Translations under genes and position numbers: made by a program
In this document: piece after piece, positions 1 to 7,582 of the stretch
Layout of the letters: every line of letters begins with the position of its first letter
Numbering within the stretch: position 1 is the stretch's first letter
Origin: Bacteroidota bacterium
Lineage (GTDB): Bacteria > Bacteroidota > Bacteroidia > Bacteroidales > Prolixibacteraceae
Reading direction: 5' to 3'
Assembly (NCBI GenBank): GCA_023393265.1
Contig: JAEWME010000322.1
Coordinates: 1 to 24,994, forward strand
DNA: 24,994 nucleotides
The notes under the pieces: generated by a model
The model's input: the letters and a program-made list of their open reading frames with translations, nothing else
Told to the model about the DNA's origin: nothing
Databases searched by the model: none

Positions 1-58
1 TTGGTAGAGCATCGGTCTCCAAAACCGAGTGTCGGGCGTTCGAGTCGCTCCTCCCGTG
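1..58 (+). tRNA. tRNA-Trp (anticodon CCA), 5' end cut off by the window
   Basis: The window begins inside the D-loop. The D-stem 3' strand GAGC is followed by an anticodon stem TCGGT/ACCGA (12-16/24-28) around loop CTCCAAA, which places CCA at 19-21. The variable loop is 29-33, the T arm is GGGCG/CGCTC with loop TTCGAGT, the acceptor 3' strand is 51-57 and the discriminator is G58. All stems visible in the fragment pair, with one G-T in the T stem. The 3' CCA is not encoded (GCA follows). About 16 nt of the 5' end lie outside the window. Confidence 0.95.
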
Positions 59-59
59 C

Positions 60-88
60 AAAAGCTGCTCAAAAAGGGCAGCTTTTTT
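60..88 (+). terminator. Rho-independent terminator after tRNA-Trp
   Basis: An 11-bp stem (60-70 with 76-86, core AAAAGCTGC/GCAGCTTTT) closes on a loop of five A and runs into six T at 83-88. It starts two bases after the tRNA, so the tRNA transcript should end here and lutA needs its own promoter. Confidence 0.9.
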
Positions 89-117
89 GTTTTACGAAAA
101 GTCTTTTGGTAACTTCG
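86..117 (+). promoter_or_regulatory. Candidate Bacteroidota promoter for lutA
   Basis: TTTG at 86-89, a 20-nt spacer and TAACTTCG at 110-117 resemble the TTTG/TAnnTTTG promoter of this phylum (one mismatch in the -7 box). The -33 box overlaps the T-tract of the tRNA terminator, and the ATG of lutA is 18 nt downstream of the -7 box. Confidence 0.5.
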
Positions 118-135
118 GCACAAACAAAATTGGTT

Positions 136-861
136 ATGACAGTCGATCTTTTTATCCCTTGTTTCATCGATCAGATCTATCCTGATACTGCTTTCAATAC
201 TGTTAAGTTACTTCGGAAAGCCGGACTGGATGTGAATTACAACCCGGAACAGACCTGCTGCGGACAACCTTCGTTCAACAGCGGCTACTGGGACGAAACA
301 AAGACGCTGGCGAAGAAATTTATCCGCGACTTTCCTAATGACCGGCATATCGTCAGCCCATCGGCATCGTGTACCGGTTTCATCAAAAATTATTATCCTG
401 ATCTGTTTAAAGCTGGTCAGCCCGGATATGAAGATTACCAACGACTGAACCGAAACATCTTCGAATTGACCGATTATTTGGTTAATCACCTGAAGTTTAC
501 TGATTTTGGAGCTGAATTTCCACACAAGGTCTGCTACCACGATGCCTGCACTGCCCTGCGCGAATATGGCATCCGTCAGGAACCCCGCCTGTTGCTCTCG
601 AAAGTAAAAGGGCTGGAACTGGTTGAAATGGAAGATACCGACATCTGCTGTGGTTTTGGCGGAACGTTCTCGGCAAAATTCACAGCCATCTCTTCAGCGA
701 TGACAGAGCAAAAGGTTGAAAACGCGCTGAAAACCGGCGCCGAATATATCATCTCGACCGAAGCGTCGTGTATCATGAACATTGAAGGATACATCCTGAA
801 AAATAATTTGCCCATCAAACCCATTCACATTGCCGATATTTTGGCGGCGGGATGGGAATAA
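136..861 (+). CDS. lutA: LutA/YkgE-type iron-sulfur oxidoreductase subunit
   Basis: This 241-residue protein has the two cysteine-rich CCG domains of LutA, a subunit of the LutABC L-lactate oxidation complex. Visible cysteines are C9, the CCG motif C41-C42 and C79 in the first domain, and C133, C138, C171-C172 (DICCGFGGTFS) and C212 in the second. These would bind a cubane-type cluster, as in heterodisulfide-reductase relatives. The reading frame is open back through the tRNA, but the ATG at 136 gives the family's usual length of about 240 residues and starts exactly where homology is expected (MTVDLFIPCF). No lutB or lutC follows; the next gene is unrelated, so the partners must be elsewhere or this is a stand-alone CCG-domain protein. 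The family call is strong, the substrate less so. Confidence 0.85.
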   Translation: MTVDLFIPCFIDQIYPDTAFNTVKLLRKAGLDVNYNPEQTCCGQPSFNSGYWDETKTLAKKFIRDFPNDRHIVSPSASCTGFIKNYYPDLFKAGQPGYEDYQRLNRNIFELTDYLVNHLKFTDFGAEFPHKVCYHDACTALREYGIRQEPRLLLSKVKGLELVEMEDTDICCGFGGTFSAKFTAISSAMTEQKVENALKTGAEYIISTEASCIMNIEGYILKNNLPIKPIHIADILAAGWE

Positions 862-866
862 AACAA

Positions 867-965
867 GATTGAAGATTAAAGATTAACGATTGCAGATTAA
901 CGAACGACGGCGATCTCCCACTTTAAAATCTTCAATCAAAAATCGTTGATCGCTAATCGTTAATC
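867..965. repeat. Facing arrays of degenerate GATTNNN heptamers
   Basis: On the plus strand 867-903 reads as five 7-nt units in register: GATTGAA, GATTAAA, GATTAAC, GATTGCA, GATTAAC. On the minus strand 965-924 reads as six: GATTAAC, GATTAGC, GATCAAC, GATTTTT, GATTGAA, GATTTTA. About 20 nt (904-923) lie between. The arrays therefore form inverted repeats, for example 882-903 against 943-964 at 18 of 22 positions. The element fills almost the whole lutA/cvfB-like spacer. There is no T-tract, so it is not an ordinary terminator. Confidence 0.75.
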
Positions 966-995
966 ACCACTGGAACTTAAAACACGCAACTCATT

Positions 996-1835
996 ATGGC
1001 ACAAATAGGAAAAATAAATCAACTGGAAGTACTGAAAGAACTCGATTTTGGTATTTACCTCGACGGTGGTGAACTTGGAGAAATCCTGATGCCAAGGCGC
1101 TATGTTCACGAAGGAACGATGCTGGGCGATTACATCGAGGCATTCATCTATCTCGACTCCGAAGACCGCCTGATTGCCACCACCGAAAAGCCACTGGCGC
1201 AGGTCGAGGAATTTGCTTTGCTCGAGGTGGTTTCGGTTGCACAGGTTGGCGCATTCCTCAATTGGGGCTTGCCCAAAGACTTGTTTGTGCCTTTCCGCGA
1301 GCAACGTAAACCCATGGAAGTGGGCGAAAAATACCTGGTTTACGTTTACCTCGACACCAATACCAAACGTATTGCAGCTTCGTCGAAAATCGAAAATTAC
1401 CTCGACAATATTCCGGTTGATTACGATGAGAATGAAGAAGTTGACCTGATCATCATCAACCAAACCGATTTGGGTTACAACGCCATTGTCGATAATTGCC
1501 ACATCGGAATTCTCTACAAAAACGAGGTTTTTCAGGAATTGAACGCTGGTGACCGGGTTCAGGGCTACATCAAGAAAATAAGGCCTGATGGCAAAATTGA
1601 CCTTCGGCTGGACAAAGTTGGCTACGAAAAAATTGGCGGTTTGGCCGATTTGATCATCTCCAAACTCAATCAAAGCAATGGTTTCCTGCCATTTACCGAC
1701 AAAAGTTCGCCTGAAGAAATATACCGGGTATTTAAAGTGAGCAAAAAGAACTTTAAAGCGGCGGTTGGCGCTTTGTACAAACAGCGGCTGATTGCGCTGG
1801 AACAAAACGGAATCCGATTGCTGATTTCTGAATAA
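996..1835 (+). CDS. CvfB-like S1 RNA-binding protein
   Basis: The 279-residue protein belongs to the CvfB/YitL family: tandem S1-like OB folds followed by a C-terminal winged-helix domain. The N-terminal S1 domain is visible at about 1-65 (GIYLDGGELGEILMPRRYV), the second at about 70-135 (FLNWGLPKDLFVPFREQ), and a third at about 145-210 (IGILYKNEVFQELNAGDRVQG). The end (about 215-279, SPEEIYRVFKVSKKNFKAAV) fits the winged helix. In Firmicutes, CvfB binds RNA and affects virulence gene expression; the role in Bacteroidota is not established. The ATG at 996 follows the heptamer element by 30 nt. A long antisense frame over the gene is a codon shadow. Confidence 0.88.
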   Translation: MAQIGKINQLEVLKELDFGIYLDGGELGEILMPRRYVHEGTMLGDYIEAFIYLDSEDRLIATTEKPLAQVEEFALLEVVSVAQVGAFLNWGLPKDLFVPFREQRKPMEVGEKYLVYVYLDTNTKRIAASSKIENYLDNIPVDYDENEEVDLIIINQTDLGYNAIVDNCHIGILYKNEVFQELNAGDRVQGYIKKIRPDGKIDLRLDKVGYEKIGGLADLIISKLNQSNGFLPFTDKSSPEEIYRVFKVSKKNFKAAVGALYKQRLIALEQNGIRLLISE

Positions 1836-1851
1836 GAAAATTAGGATTTTT

Positions 1852-1884
1852 ACTCAGCAGGTGACTTCAAGTCACCTGCTGAGT
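1852..1884. repeat. Perfect 33-nt palindrome
   Basis: ACTCAGCAGGTGACTT at 1852-1867 is the exact reverse complement of 1869-1884, with only C1868 between (as a hairpin, about 15 bp with a 3-nt loop). It lies between the CvfB-like gene (stop at 1835) and the GyrI-like gene (ATG at 1919). No T-run follows on either strand, so it does not look like a standard intrinsic terminator. A REP/MITE-like repeat or a protein-binding site is possible. Confidence 0.85.
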
Positions 1885-1918
1885 GAACAACTGAAAATTC
1901 CGACACGCGAACAAAATT

Positions 1919-2401
1919 ATGGAACCTCGTATTACCAAACTAAATTCGAAACTACTTGTTGGCAAAAGGTTGCGGATGTCTATTGCGAACGATCGCACCG
2001 TTGAATTGTGGCAATCGTTTATGCCGCGTCGCAACGAGATTTCGCAGAAGGCCAGCAATTTTCTATATTCCGTTCAGGTGTTCGACTCCGAAAACTATTT
2101 CAGCCAGTTTTCGCCCGAAGCCGAATTCGACAAATGGGCAGCAGTGGAAGTATCTGGCATTGATGATATTCCGGCGGAAATAGAGACGTTGGAAATTCCC
2201 GAAGGAAACTACGCTGTTTTCAATTACAAAGGTCCGGCCAGCGCTGCGTTGCCATTTTTCCAATATATTTTTCAGGAGTGGATTCCGAAGTCGGAATATG
2301 CGGTTGACAACCGTCCGCACTTTGCCCTGATGGGCGAAAAATACCGGGGCAACAATCCTGATTCGGAAGAAGAAATTTGGGTGCCGGTGAGGAGAAAGTG
2401 A
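1919..2401 (+). CDS. GyrI-like/AraC effector-binding domain protein
   Basis: At 160 residues this is a single GyrI-like (AraC effector-binding, SOUL-fold) domain without a DNA-binding domain. Typical features are the opening MEPRITKLNSKLLVGKRLRMS, the LWQSFMPRR segment near residue 31, PAEIETLEIPEGNYAVFNYKG (about 84-104) and an acidic C-terminal end with EEIWVPV. Stand-alone members are small-molecule binding proteins, and some relatives have hydrolase activity toward cyclopropanoid compounds. The ligand here cannot be inferred. The start is the first ATG in frame, and the length is normal for the family. It sits 83 nt after the CvfB-like gene with a palindrome between, so co-transcription is uncertain. 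Confidence 0.85.
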   Translation: MEPRITKLNSKLLVGKRLRMSIANDRTVELWQSFMPRRNEISQKASNFLYSVQVFDSENYFSQFSPEAEFDKWAAVEVSGIDDIPAEIETLEIPEGNYAVFNYKGPASAALPFFQYIFQEWIPKSEYAVDNRPHFALMGEKYRGNNPDSEEEIWVPVRRK

Positions 2402-2402
2402 T

Positions 2403-2474
2403 CAGTCGCAGTAATCAGTTACCAGAAAATCAATTTTTCAACTCCGAACTTTAGGCACTTCGAACTCATAACTG
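2403..2474. repeat. Second facing array pair of degenerate heptamers (NAGTNNN)
   Basis: On the plus strand 2403-2429 reads CAGTCG, CAGTAAT, CAGTTAC, CAGAAAA (one 6-nt and three 7-nt units). Further on, ACT recurs at 2441, 2448, 2457, 2464 and 2471, at spacings of 7, 9, 7 and 7. Read on the minus strand these are CAGTTAT, GAGTTCG, AAGTGCC and so on. The two arrays therefore face each other, as in the 867-965 element, with a different core word. It fills the spacer before topB. Confidence 0.55.
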
Positions 2475-2480
2475 TTATTC

Positions 2481-4844
2481 ATGAAACTTTGTATTGCTGA
2501 AAAGCCCAGCGTGGCGAAAGAATTGGCGCAGATCATTGGCGCGAAAACCCGCCGCGACGGCTACTTCGAGGGAAACGGATACCAGGTTAGCTGGACATTC
2601 GGGCATTTGTGTACCCTAAAAGAGCCCAACGACTATACCGAGCGCTGGAAATTCTGGAACATGCGCGAATTGCCGATGATTCCGCCCAAATTCGGCATCA
2701 AAGTGATTGAAGACGATGGCGTCAAAAAGCAGTTCTCCATTCTCGAAAAACTGATTCACGAAGCCGAAGAGGTGATCAACTGCGGCGATGCCGGCCAGGA
2801 AGGAGAACTGATTCAGCGCTGGGTGATGTCGAAAGCCAAATGCAATGCGCCGGTCAAACGGTTGTGGATTTCGTCGCTTACCGAAGAGGCCATTCGCGAA
2901 GGGTTTCAGAAACTATTTCCTGGCGAAAAATTCGATAATTTGTATGCCGCTGGAAGTGCCCGTGCCATCGGCGACTGGCTTTTGGGCATGAATGCAACCC
3001 GGCTGTACACTTTGAAATACGGGCAAAACAAACAGGTTTTGTCGATCGGACGGGTACAAACTCCTACCCTCGCCATCATTGTAGCTCGCCAAAAAGAAAT
3101 CGACGCTTTCAAGCCTGAGCCCTATTTCGAGATCAAAACCATTTACCGCGAAGCTATGTTTTCTGCGGCTTCCGGGCGGTTTCAGAACCGCGAAGATGCC
3201 GCGCAGGTCTTGGAAGAAATCAGCCGGTACGAACTGGAAATCGGAAAAATCGAGACCAAAAACAGCACCGAGCAGCCGCCTCGCCTGTTCGACCTCACGT
3301 CGCTTCAGGTGGACTGCAACCGGAAATTCAACATGGGTGCCGAAGATACGCTGCGCACCATTCAGTCGCTCTACGAAAAGAAGCTGACGACCTACCCGCG
3401 TGTGGACACCACCTACCTTTCCGACGATATTTACCCAAAAGTCCCGGGAATCCTGAAAAACCTGAAAGGCTACGAGACGCTCACTGCACCGCTTCTTCAG
3501 GAAAAGCAGATACCCAAAACAAAAAAGGTGTTCGACAACTCAAAAATTACCGACCACCACGCCATTATTCCAACCGGGCAAACGCGCATGGATATGAGCC
3601 AGCAGGAAAAACAGGTATTCGACATGGTTGCCAAACGGTTTATCGCCGTTTTTTATCCTGATTGTAAAGTAGCCAACACCACCGTTGAAGCAAAAGTTGG
3701 TCCACACGACTTTAAAGCCACCGGAAAGCAAATCCTGTCGCCCGGCTGGCGCGCGGTGTATGCTAGCGACAAAAATCCGGTGCAGAACGACGAAAATATT
3801 CTTCCGGCATTTGTAACCGGCGAACATGGTCCGCACGAACCCGGACTGCTCGAAAAGCAGACGCAGCCGCCCAAATACCTGACCGAAGCCACACTCCTGC
3901 GCGCCATGGAAACGGCAGGAAAAACTGTTGATGACGAGGAACTGCGTGAACTGATGAAAGAAAATGGCATTGGGCGGCCATCGACCCGCGCCAACATCAT
4001 CGAAACGCTTTTCCGAAGAAAGTACATTAAGAAAGAAGGCAAGCGGCTGGTTGCAACCCAAACCGGAATCGACCTGATTGACACCATTGAAAACGAGTTA
4101 CTGAAATCGGCCGAACTAACTGGTTTGTGGGAGAAAAAACTACGGCAAATTGAGCTGGGCCAATACGATGTTTCGCTGTTTATGGACGAGATGAAACAAA
4201 TGGTGATTGAGGTGGTCGATCAGGTAAAACGCTCGCCCCGCAAGGAAATTGCGCTCGCCCCAGAAGAAGTTGCTGCCCCTGAAAAACCAGCGAAAAAGGA
4301 AAAACCCGATGCCGATGAACCGAAAGAAACTACTTGCCCGGCCTGCAAAAAAGGTATTCTCCTGAAAGGCAAAAATGCGTTTGGTTGCTCCGAATGGAAA
4401 AGCGGCTGTAAGTTTGTGATTCCGTTCGAGTTCATGGGCAAAAAGCTTACCGATGCGCAAATCAAAAAGCTGGTTGAAAAAGGAAAAACCGCGCTGATCA
4501 AAGGCTTCAGGCAGGGCGACGACTCCGTGGACGGATTCCTGGAACTAACTGAAGATTTTAATGTGAGTTTCGCAGAAGCCGAACCGGAGAAACTGGTCTG
4601 CCCATCGTGCAAAACCGGCGAAATTGTGAAAGGAAACACGGCTTACGGCTGCAACAATTTCAGGGGAGGTTGCAAACTGCGTATTCCGTTCGAACTACAG
4701 GGTAAAACCCTAAGCGAATCCCAGGTTTCGCAACTGGTTTCAAAAGGGCAAACACGCACATTTTCGGCAGAAAATCAAGGGGCCAAGGTCACTGGATTTT
4801 TCAGGTTCGATCGGGAATTCAGGGTTGTATTTCAGGAAAAATAG
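2481..4844 (+). CDS. topB: DNA topoisomerase III (type IA)
   Basis: The 787-residue enzyme relaxes and decatenates DNA by passing strands through a transient 5'-phosphotyrosyl break. The TOPRIM domain opens with CIAEKPSVAKEL (E7, K8). The acidic motif is GDAGQEGE at 102-109, where the second aspartate of the usual DxDxE is glycine. The active-site tyrosine is Y305 in TTYPRVDTTYL, and GIGRPSTRANIIETL marks the later core. A charged proline-rich linker (about 585-615) leads to two C-terminal zinc-type repeats with identical spacing, C619/C622/C636/C643 and C707/C710/C724/C731, each followed by an F[V/R]IPFE segment. Such tails are found in Bacteroidota TopB and Topo I proteins and probably bind single-stranded DNA. 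The stop codon lies inside a long inverted repeat. Confidence 0.96.
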   Translation: MKLCIAEKPSVAKELAQIIGAKTRRDGYFEGNGYQVSWTFGHLCTLKEPNDYTERWKFWNMRELPMIPPKFGIKVIEDDGVKKQFSILEKLIHEAEEVINCGDAGQEGELIQRWVMSKAKCNAPVKRLWISSLTEEAIREGFQKLFPGEKFDNLYAAGSARAIGDWLLGMNATRLYTLKYGQNKQVLSIGRVQTPTLAIIVARQKEIDAFKPEPYFEIKTIYREAMFSAASGRFQNREDAAQVLEEISRYELEIGKIETKNSTEQPPRLFDLTSLQVDCNRKFNMGAEDTLRTIQSLYEKKLTTYPRVDTTYLSDDIYPKVPGILKNLKGYETLTAPLLQEKQIPKTKKVFDNSKITDHHAIIPTGQTRMDMSQQEKQVFDMVAKRFIAVFYPDCKVANTTVEAKVGPHDFKATGKQILSPGWRAVYASDKNPVQNDENILPAFVTGEHGPHEPGLLEKQTQPPKYLTEATLLRAMETAGKTVDDEELRELMKENGIGRPSTRANIIETLFRRKYIKKEGKRLVATQTGIDLIDTIENELLKSAELTGLWEKKLRQIELGQYDVSLFMDEMKQMVIEVVDQVKRSPRKEIALAPEEVAAPEKPAKKEKPDADEPKETTCPACKKGILLKGKNAFGCSEWKSGCKFVIPFEFMGKKLTDAQIKKLVEKGKTALIKGFRQGDDSVDGFLELTEDFNVSFAEAEPEKLVCPSCKTGEIVKGNTAYGCNNFRGGCKLRIPFELQGKTLSESQVSQLVSKGQTRTFSAENQGAKVTGFFRFDREFRVVFQEK

Positions 4845-4870
4845 CTGATAATTTCCTGAAATACAACTCT
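4821..4870. repeat. 19-bp inverted repeat spanning the topB stop codon
   Basis: 4821-4839 pairs with 4852-4870 over 19 bp, with a perfect 16-bp core (GTTGTATTTCAGGAAA at 4824-4839 with 4852-4867) and one G-T pair. The loop is 12 nt and contains the TAG stop. It sits between convergent topB and the rhamnosidase gene, only 15 nt before the latter's stop. No U-tract follows on either strand. It may end or stabilise the two converging transcripts. Confidence 0.8.
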
Positions 4871-4885
4871 TAATCTATCCTCATT

Positions 4886-7552
4886 TTATTCCTCTATCTC
4901 AAATTCGTATTTTCCGGCTTCCAGACTTTGAACAAGCGCCTGATCACTATTTTCTGAAATTACTTTGCCTACGAGACTGATCTTTTTACCTGAAAGTTTT
5001 AGCGTTGCCGAGCTGTTTGCCGGAATAACCAATTCATAGGAAACCTTATTTCCCGAACGTTTCCACGACGATTGAATTTCGCCGAAAGGACCTGTATGAC
5101 TGTCCGAAAAAGAATCCAACCCTTTCACAAAATGTGGCTCCAGCAAAACATTTTTGAACCCAGGCTGGCTGGCGTCGGGTTTTATTCCGCCCAGCGCTTT
5201 AAAATACCAGGCACCAATCTCGCCAAACATGATGTGATTCTGCGAAATATCACTTTTGGCATCAAGCGGCCAGTTTTCGAACAAAGTTGTTGAGCCATTT
5301 ACGATCCAGTTTCCCCACGATGGAAAGTCCTCCTGGGCAGCCACTTCATAAGCCAAATCGGCGTACCCATTCTCGCTCAGTGCATTCAGAATTGTCTTCG
5401 TGCCCAGCAAACCAACATCAATGTGTTTGTTGTCGGCAATAACCCGATTGGCAAGGTTTTCTGCCACTTTGGCTTTCATATTCTCCGGAACAATTCCCCA
5501 AACGAGCGGTGCACTTAGCTCTGTCTGAAATCCAGATCCGTAAATACCTGTTTCCTGATCGAGGTATTTCGCATTAATGGCATTGGCTATTTTGCTGGCT
5601 AGGTCTGAATAAAATTTGAAATCATCTTCTTTCTGAAACAATCTGGCCGCATTGGCTAAAATCCTGGTATCGACAAAATAATATATTGACGAAGTTAGCT
5701 CCTTGGGTGTAACGGATTTAACGGGGACCCAATCACCCAAACCCCAGTCGGTCGTACCGTTTGGACTGATGGATGTGATGTGATCGACATATCGTTTGAG
5801 GTTGTCATAGCAGTCATTCAACAATTTCGAGTCGCCATAAAACAGGTATATATTCCAGGGAATAATGGCAATCGTGCTGGTCCAGTCGGGACCATTGCCC
5901 CATGAATAGCCCCATCCGCAGGTTGGAATAATTGAAGGCAGAACGCCATCCGGTTGTTGCTCGTCGCGATGATCGGCAAGCCACTTTTCGTAAACAGTAA
6001 TTCCATCAAAATTATACAGCCCGGTTTCGCTGGCGATGTGCGCGTCGCCTGTCCAGCCATTTTTCTCGCGCTGCGGGCAATCAGTTGGATAACCCTGCAA
6101 ATTCGACAAATACGAATTATTCGTGGCCTGCCATATTTTATTGAGGGTAGTGTTGGAACTTTCTACTTTACCGATAGGAGGAACATCGCTGTGCATGAAG
6201 ATGCCAACCAAACTTTCGATTTCAATTGGCCGATCGCTCGAAACTTCGACATATTGAAAACCTTTGTAATTGAAATGCGGGGCAAAAGTCTCAACGCCGT
6301 TTCCATTCAAAATGTAAATATCCGTCTGGAATGGATCGGTGTCGTCAGTTGGACGGTAATGCACATCGATGTTTGATTGATCGACATTTCCGTCCTTGTT
6401 CAGTCGCTCTCCATGTTTCAGCCTGACAATTGTGCCATTTTCTCCTTTCAGGCTAATTTTGCTCACACCCGAAATATTGCGGCCAAGGTTGAATATGTAT
6501 TTGGAATCATTAATCTTTTTTACATCAACCGGATTGATTTCTTCCTTGCCACGAATGGGAACCATAGCCTGAGCGACAACGTTTTCTGATGGTGCATTAG
6601 CTGCAATGGCATTCTTCCATTTCGAATCGTCGAATGCTGGTATGTTCCATCCGGGTTGCTCAAGACGATTATCCTGATGCTCCGCCGTGTAAATACTATT
6701 GAAAACAACCGGACTCAGCGAAGTTTTCCAATTGGTATCCGACGAAATTGTCTCTTCTCTCCCATCCTGATACGTAATTCTCAGGTCGAGGCAAAAGCGC
6801 GGGCGGGCGCGCCAGTGAGCGTTGTGGAAATCCCACACGGCAGTCGACTGGTGATTATACCAGCCATTTCCGAGCAGCACGCCAATGGCTACGCTGTCAG
6901 CACTCACCTGCGAAGTCACGTCGTAAGTTACATACATGGTTCTTTTGTCGAAGCGAGTATACATTGGGTCGAGCCGGTGATCGCCAATGCGTTGTCCGTT
7001 GATTGAAAGTTCATAAAGACCGGCAACAGCAATGTAGGCACGGGCACTCTTAACTTTTCCTGAAGGCTTAAAAACTTTTCGGAAGTAAGGAGCAGGTTTC
7101 AGGTTTACATCTTCCGAATCAGAAATCCACGAGCCTTTCCAGTTGCTCATTTGCATCATGCCGGTTTCGAAATAAGCAACAGGTGCAAACGCGGTTGGTT
7201 TGCCATCTTTATCCCACACTTTCACGGTCCAATAGTAGCGCGTAAAAGGTTGCAGGCTTTTTCCTGAATAAGTTACCAGTTGGGCGTCGCTTTGCGTGTG
7301 ATCTTCCATCCACATATCACCTTTCCCGGAAGCAACTACTGCGGAGTCGGTTCCGACGATAATTTCATAAGCTTTTTGCAGCGCGCCTTGCCGCGAATCA
7401 TTCAGTTGCCACCGAAGCCTCGGCGATGAAACATCTATTCCGATCGGATTTTGAAGATATTCACATTCAAGATTCTCAGGAATGCAGTTTTGCGAAGTTG
7501 GATGACAGGCCGCCAGAATTAGCAGAAAACCCAGAAATTTTGAAGCACGCAT
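4886..7552 (-). CDS. Alpha-L-rhamnosidase, GH78, predicted lipoprotein
   Basis: This 888-residue GH78 enzyme would release terminal L-rhamnose from plant, algal or bacterial glycans. The signal peptide ends in a lipobox, LILAAC with C16, so it should be lipid-anchored; no acidic surface-export signal is obvious after C16, so a periplasmic face is likely. N-terminal beta domains (about 25-330) carry YWTVKVWDKDG and the rhamnosidase N region (YELSINGQRIGDHRLDP). The (alpha/alpha)6 barrel has DCPQREKNGWTGDA, with candidate general acid E496, then the aromatic stretch around CGWGYSWGNGPDW. HIMFGEIGAWYFKALGGI contains a candidate base, E778. A beta-sandwich ends the protein. It is divergent from a GntR-type regulator; rhamnulokinase lies at the far end of the window. 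No SusC/SusD pair is adjacent. Confidence 0.94.
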   Translation of the reverse strand: MRASKFLGFLLILAACHPTSQNCIPENLECEYLQNPIGIDVSSPRLRWQLNDSRQGALQKAYEIIVGTDSAVVASGKGDMWMEDHTQSDAQLVTYSGKSLQPFTRYYWTVKVWDKDGKPTAFAPVAYFETGMMQMSNWKGSWISDSEDVNLKPAPYFRKVFKPSGKVKSARAYIAVAGLYELSINGQRIGDHRLDPMYTRFDKRTMYVTYDVTSQVSADSVAIGVLLGNGWYNHQSTAVWDFHNAHWRARPRFCLDLRITYQDGREETISSDTNWKTSLSPVVFNSIYTAEHQDNRLEQPGWNIPAFDDSKWKNAIAANAPSENVVAQAMVPIRGKEEINPVDVKKINDSKYIFNLGRNISGVSKISLKGENGTIVRLKHGERLNKDGNVDQSNIDVHYRPTDDTDPFQTDIYILNGNGVETFAPHFNYKGFQYVEVSSDRPIEIESLVGIFMHSDVPPIGKVESSNTTLNKIWQATNNSYLSNLQGYPTDCPQREKNGWTGDAHIASETGLYNFDGITVYEKWLADHRDEQQPDGVLPSIIPTCGWGYSWGNGPDWTSTIAIIPWNIYLFYGDSKLLNDCYDNLKRYVDHITSISPNGTTDWGLGDWVPVKSVTPKELTSSIYYFVDTRILANAARLFQKEDDFKFYSDLASKIANAINAKYLDQETGIYGSGFQTELSAPLVWGIVPENMKAKVAENLANRVIADNKHIDVGLLGTKTILNALSENGYADLAYEVAAQEDFPSWGNWIVNGSTTLFENWPLDAKSDISQNHIMFGEIGAWYFKALGGIKPDASQPGFKNVLLEPHFVKGLDSFSDSHTGPFGEIQSSWKRSGNKVSYELVIPANSSATLKLSGKKISLVGKVISENSDQALVQSLEAGKYEFEIEE

Positions 7553-7582
7553 GTAGAAGTCTTTAGTTGGTTTTAATGTCTG

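Noticed and set aside
1..135. Open frame upstream of the lutA ATG, running through the tRNA
   Set aside because: It covers a tRNA and a terminator, and the homology to LutA begins at the ATG at 136.
960..1805. Long antisense frame over the CvfB-like gene
   Set aside because: It mirrors the coding strand almost end to end, has no family resemblance and no promoter; a codon shadow.
3540..4087. Overlapping antisense frames within topB
   Set aside because: The sense gene is an unmistakable topoisomerase; the antisense products are low-complexity shadows.
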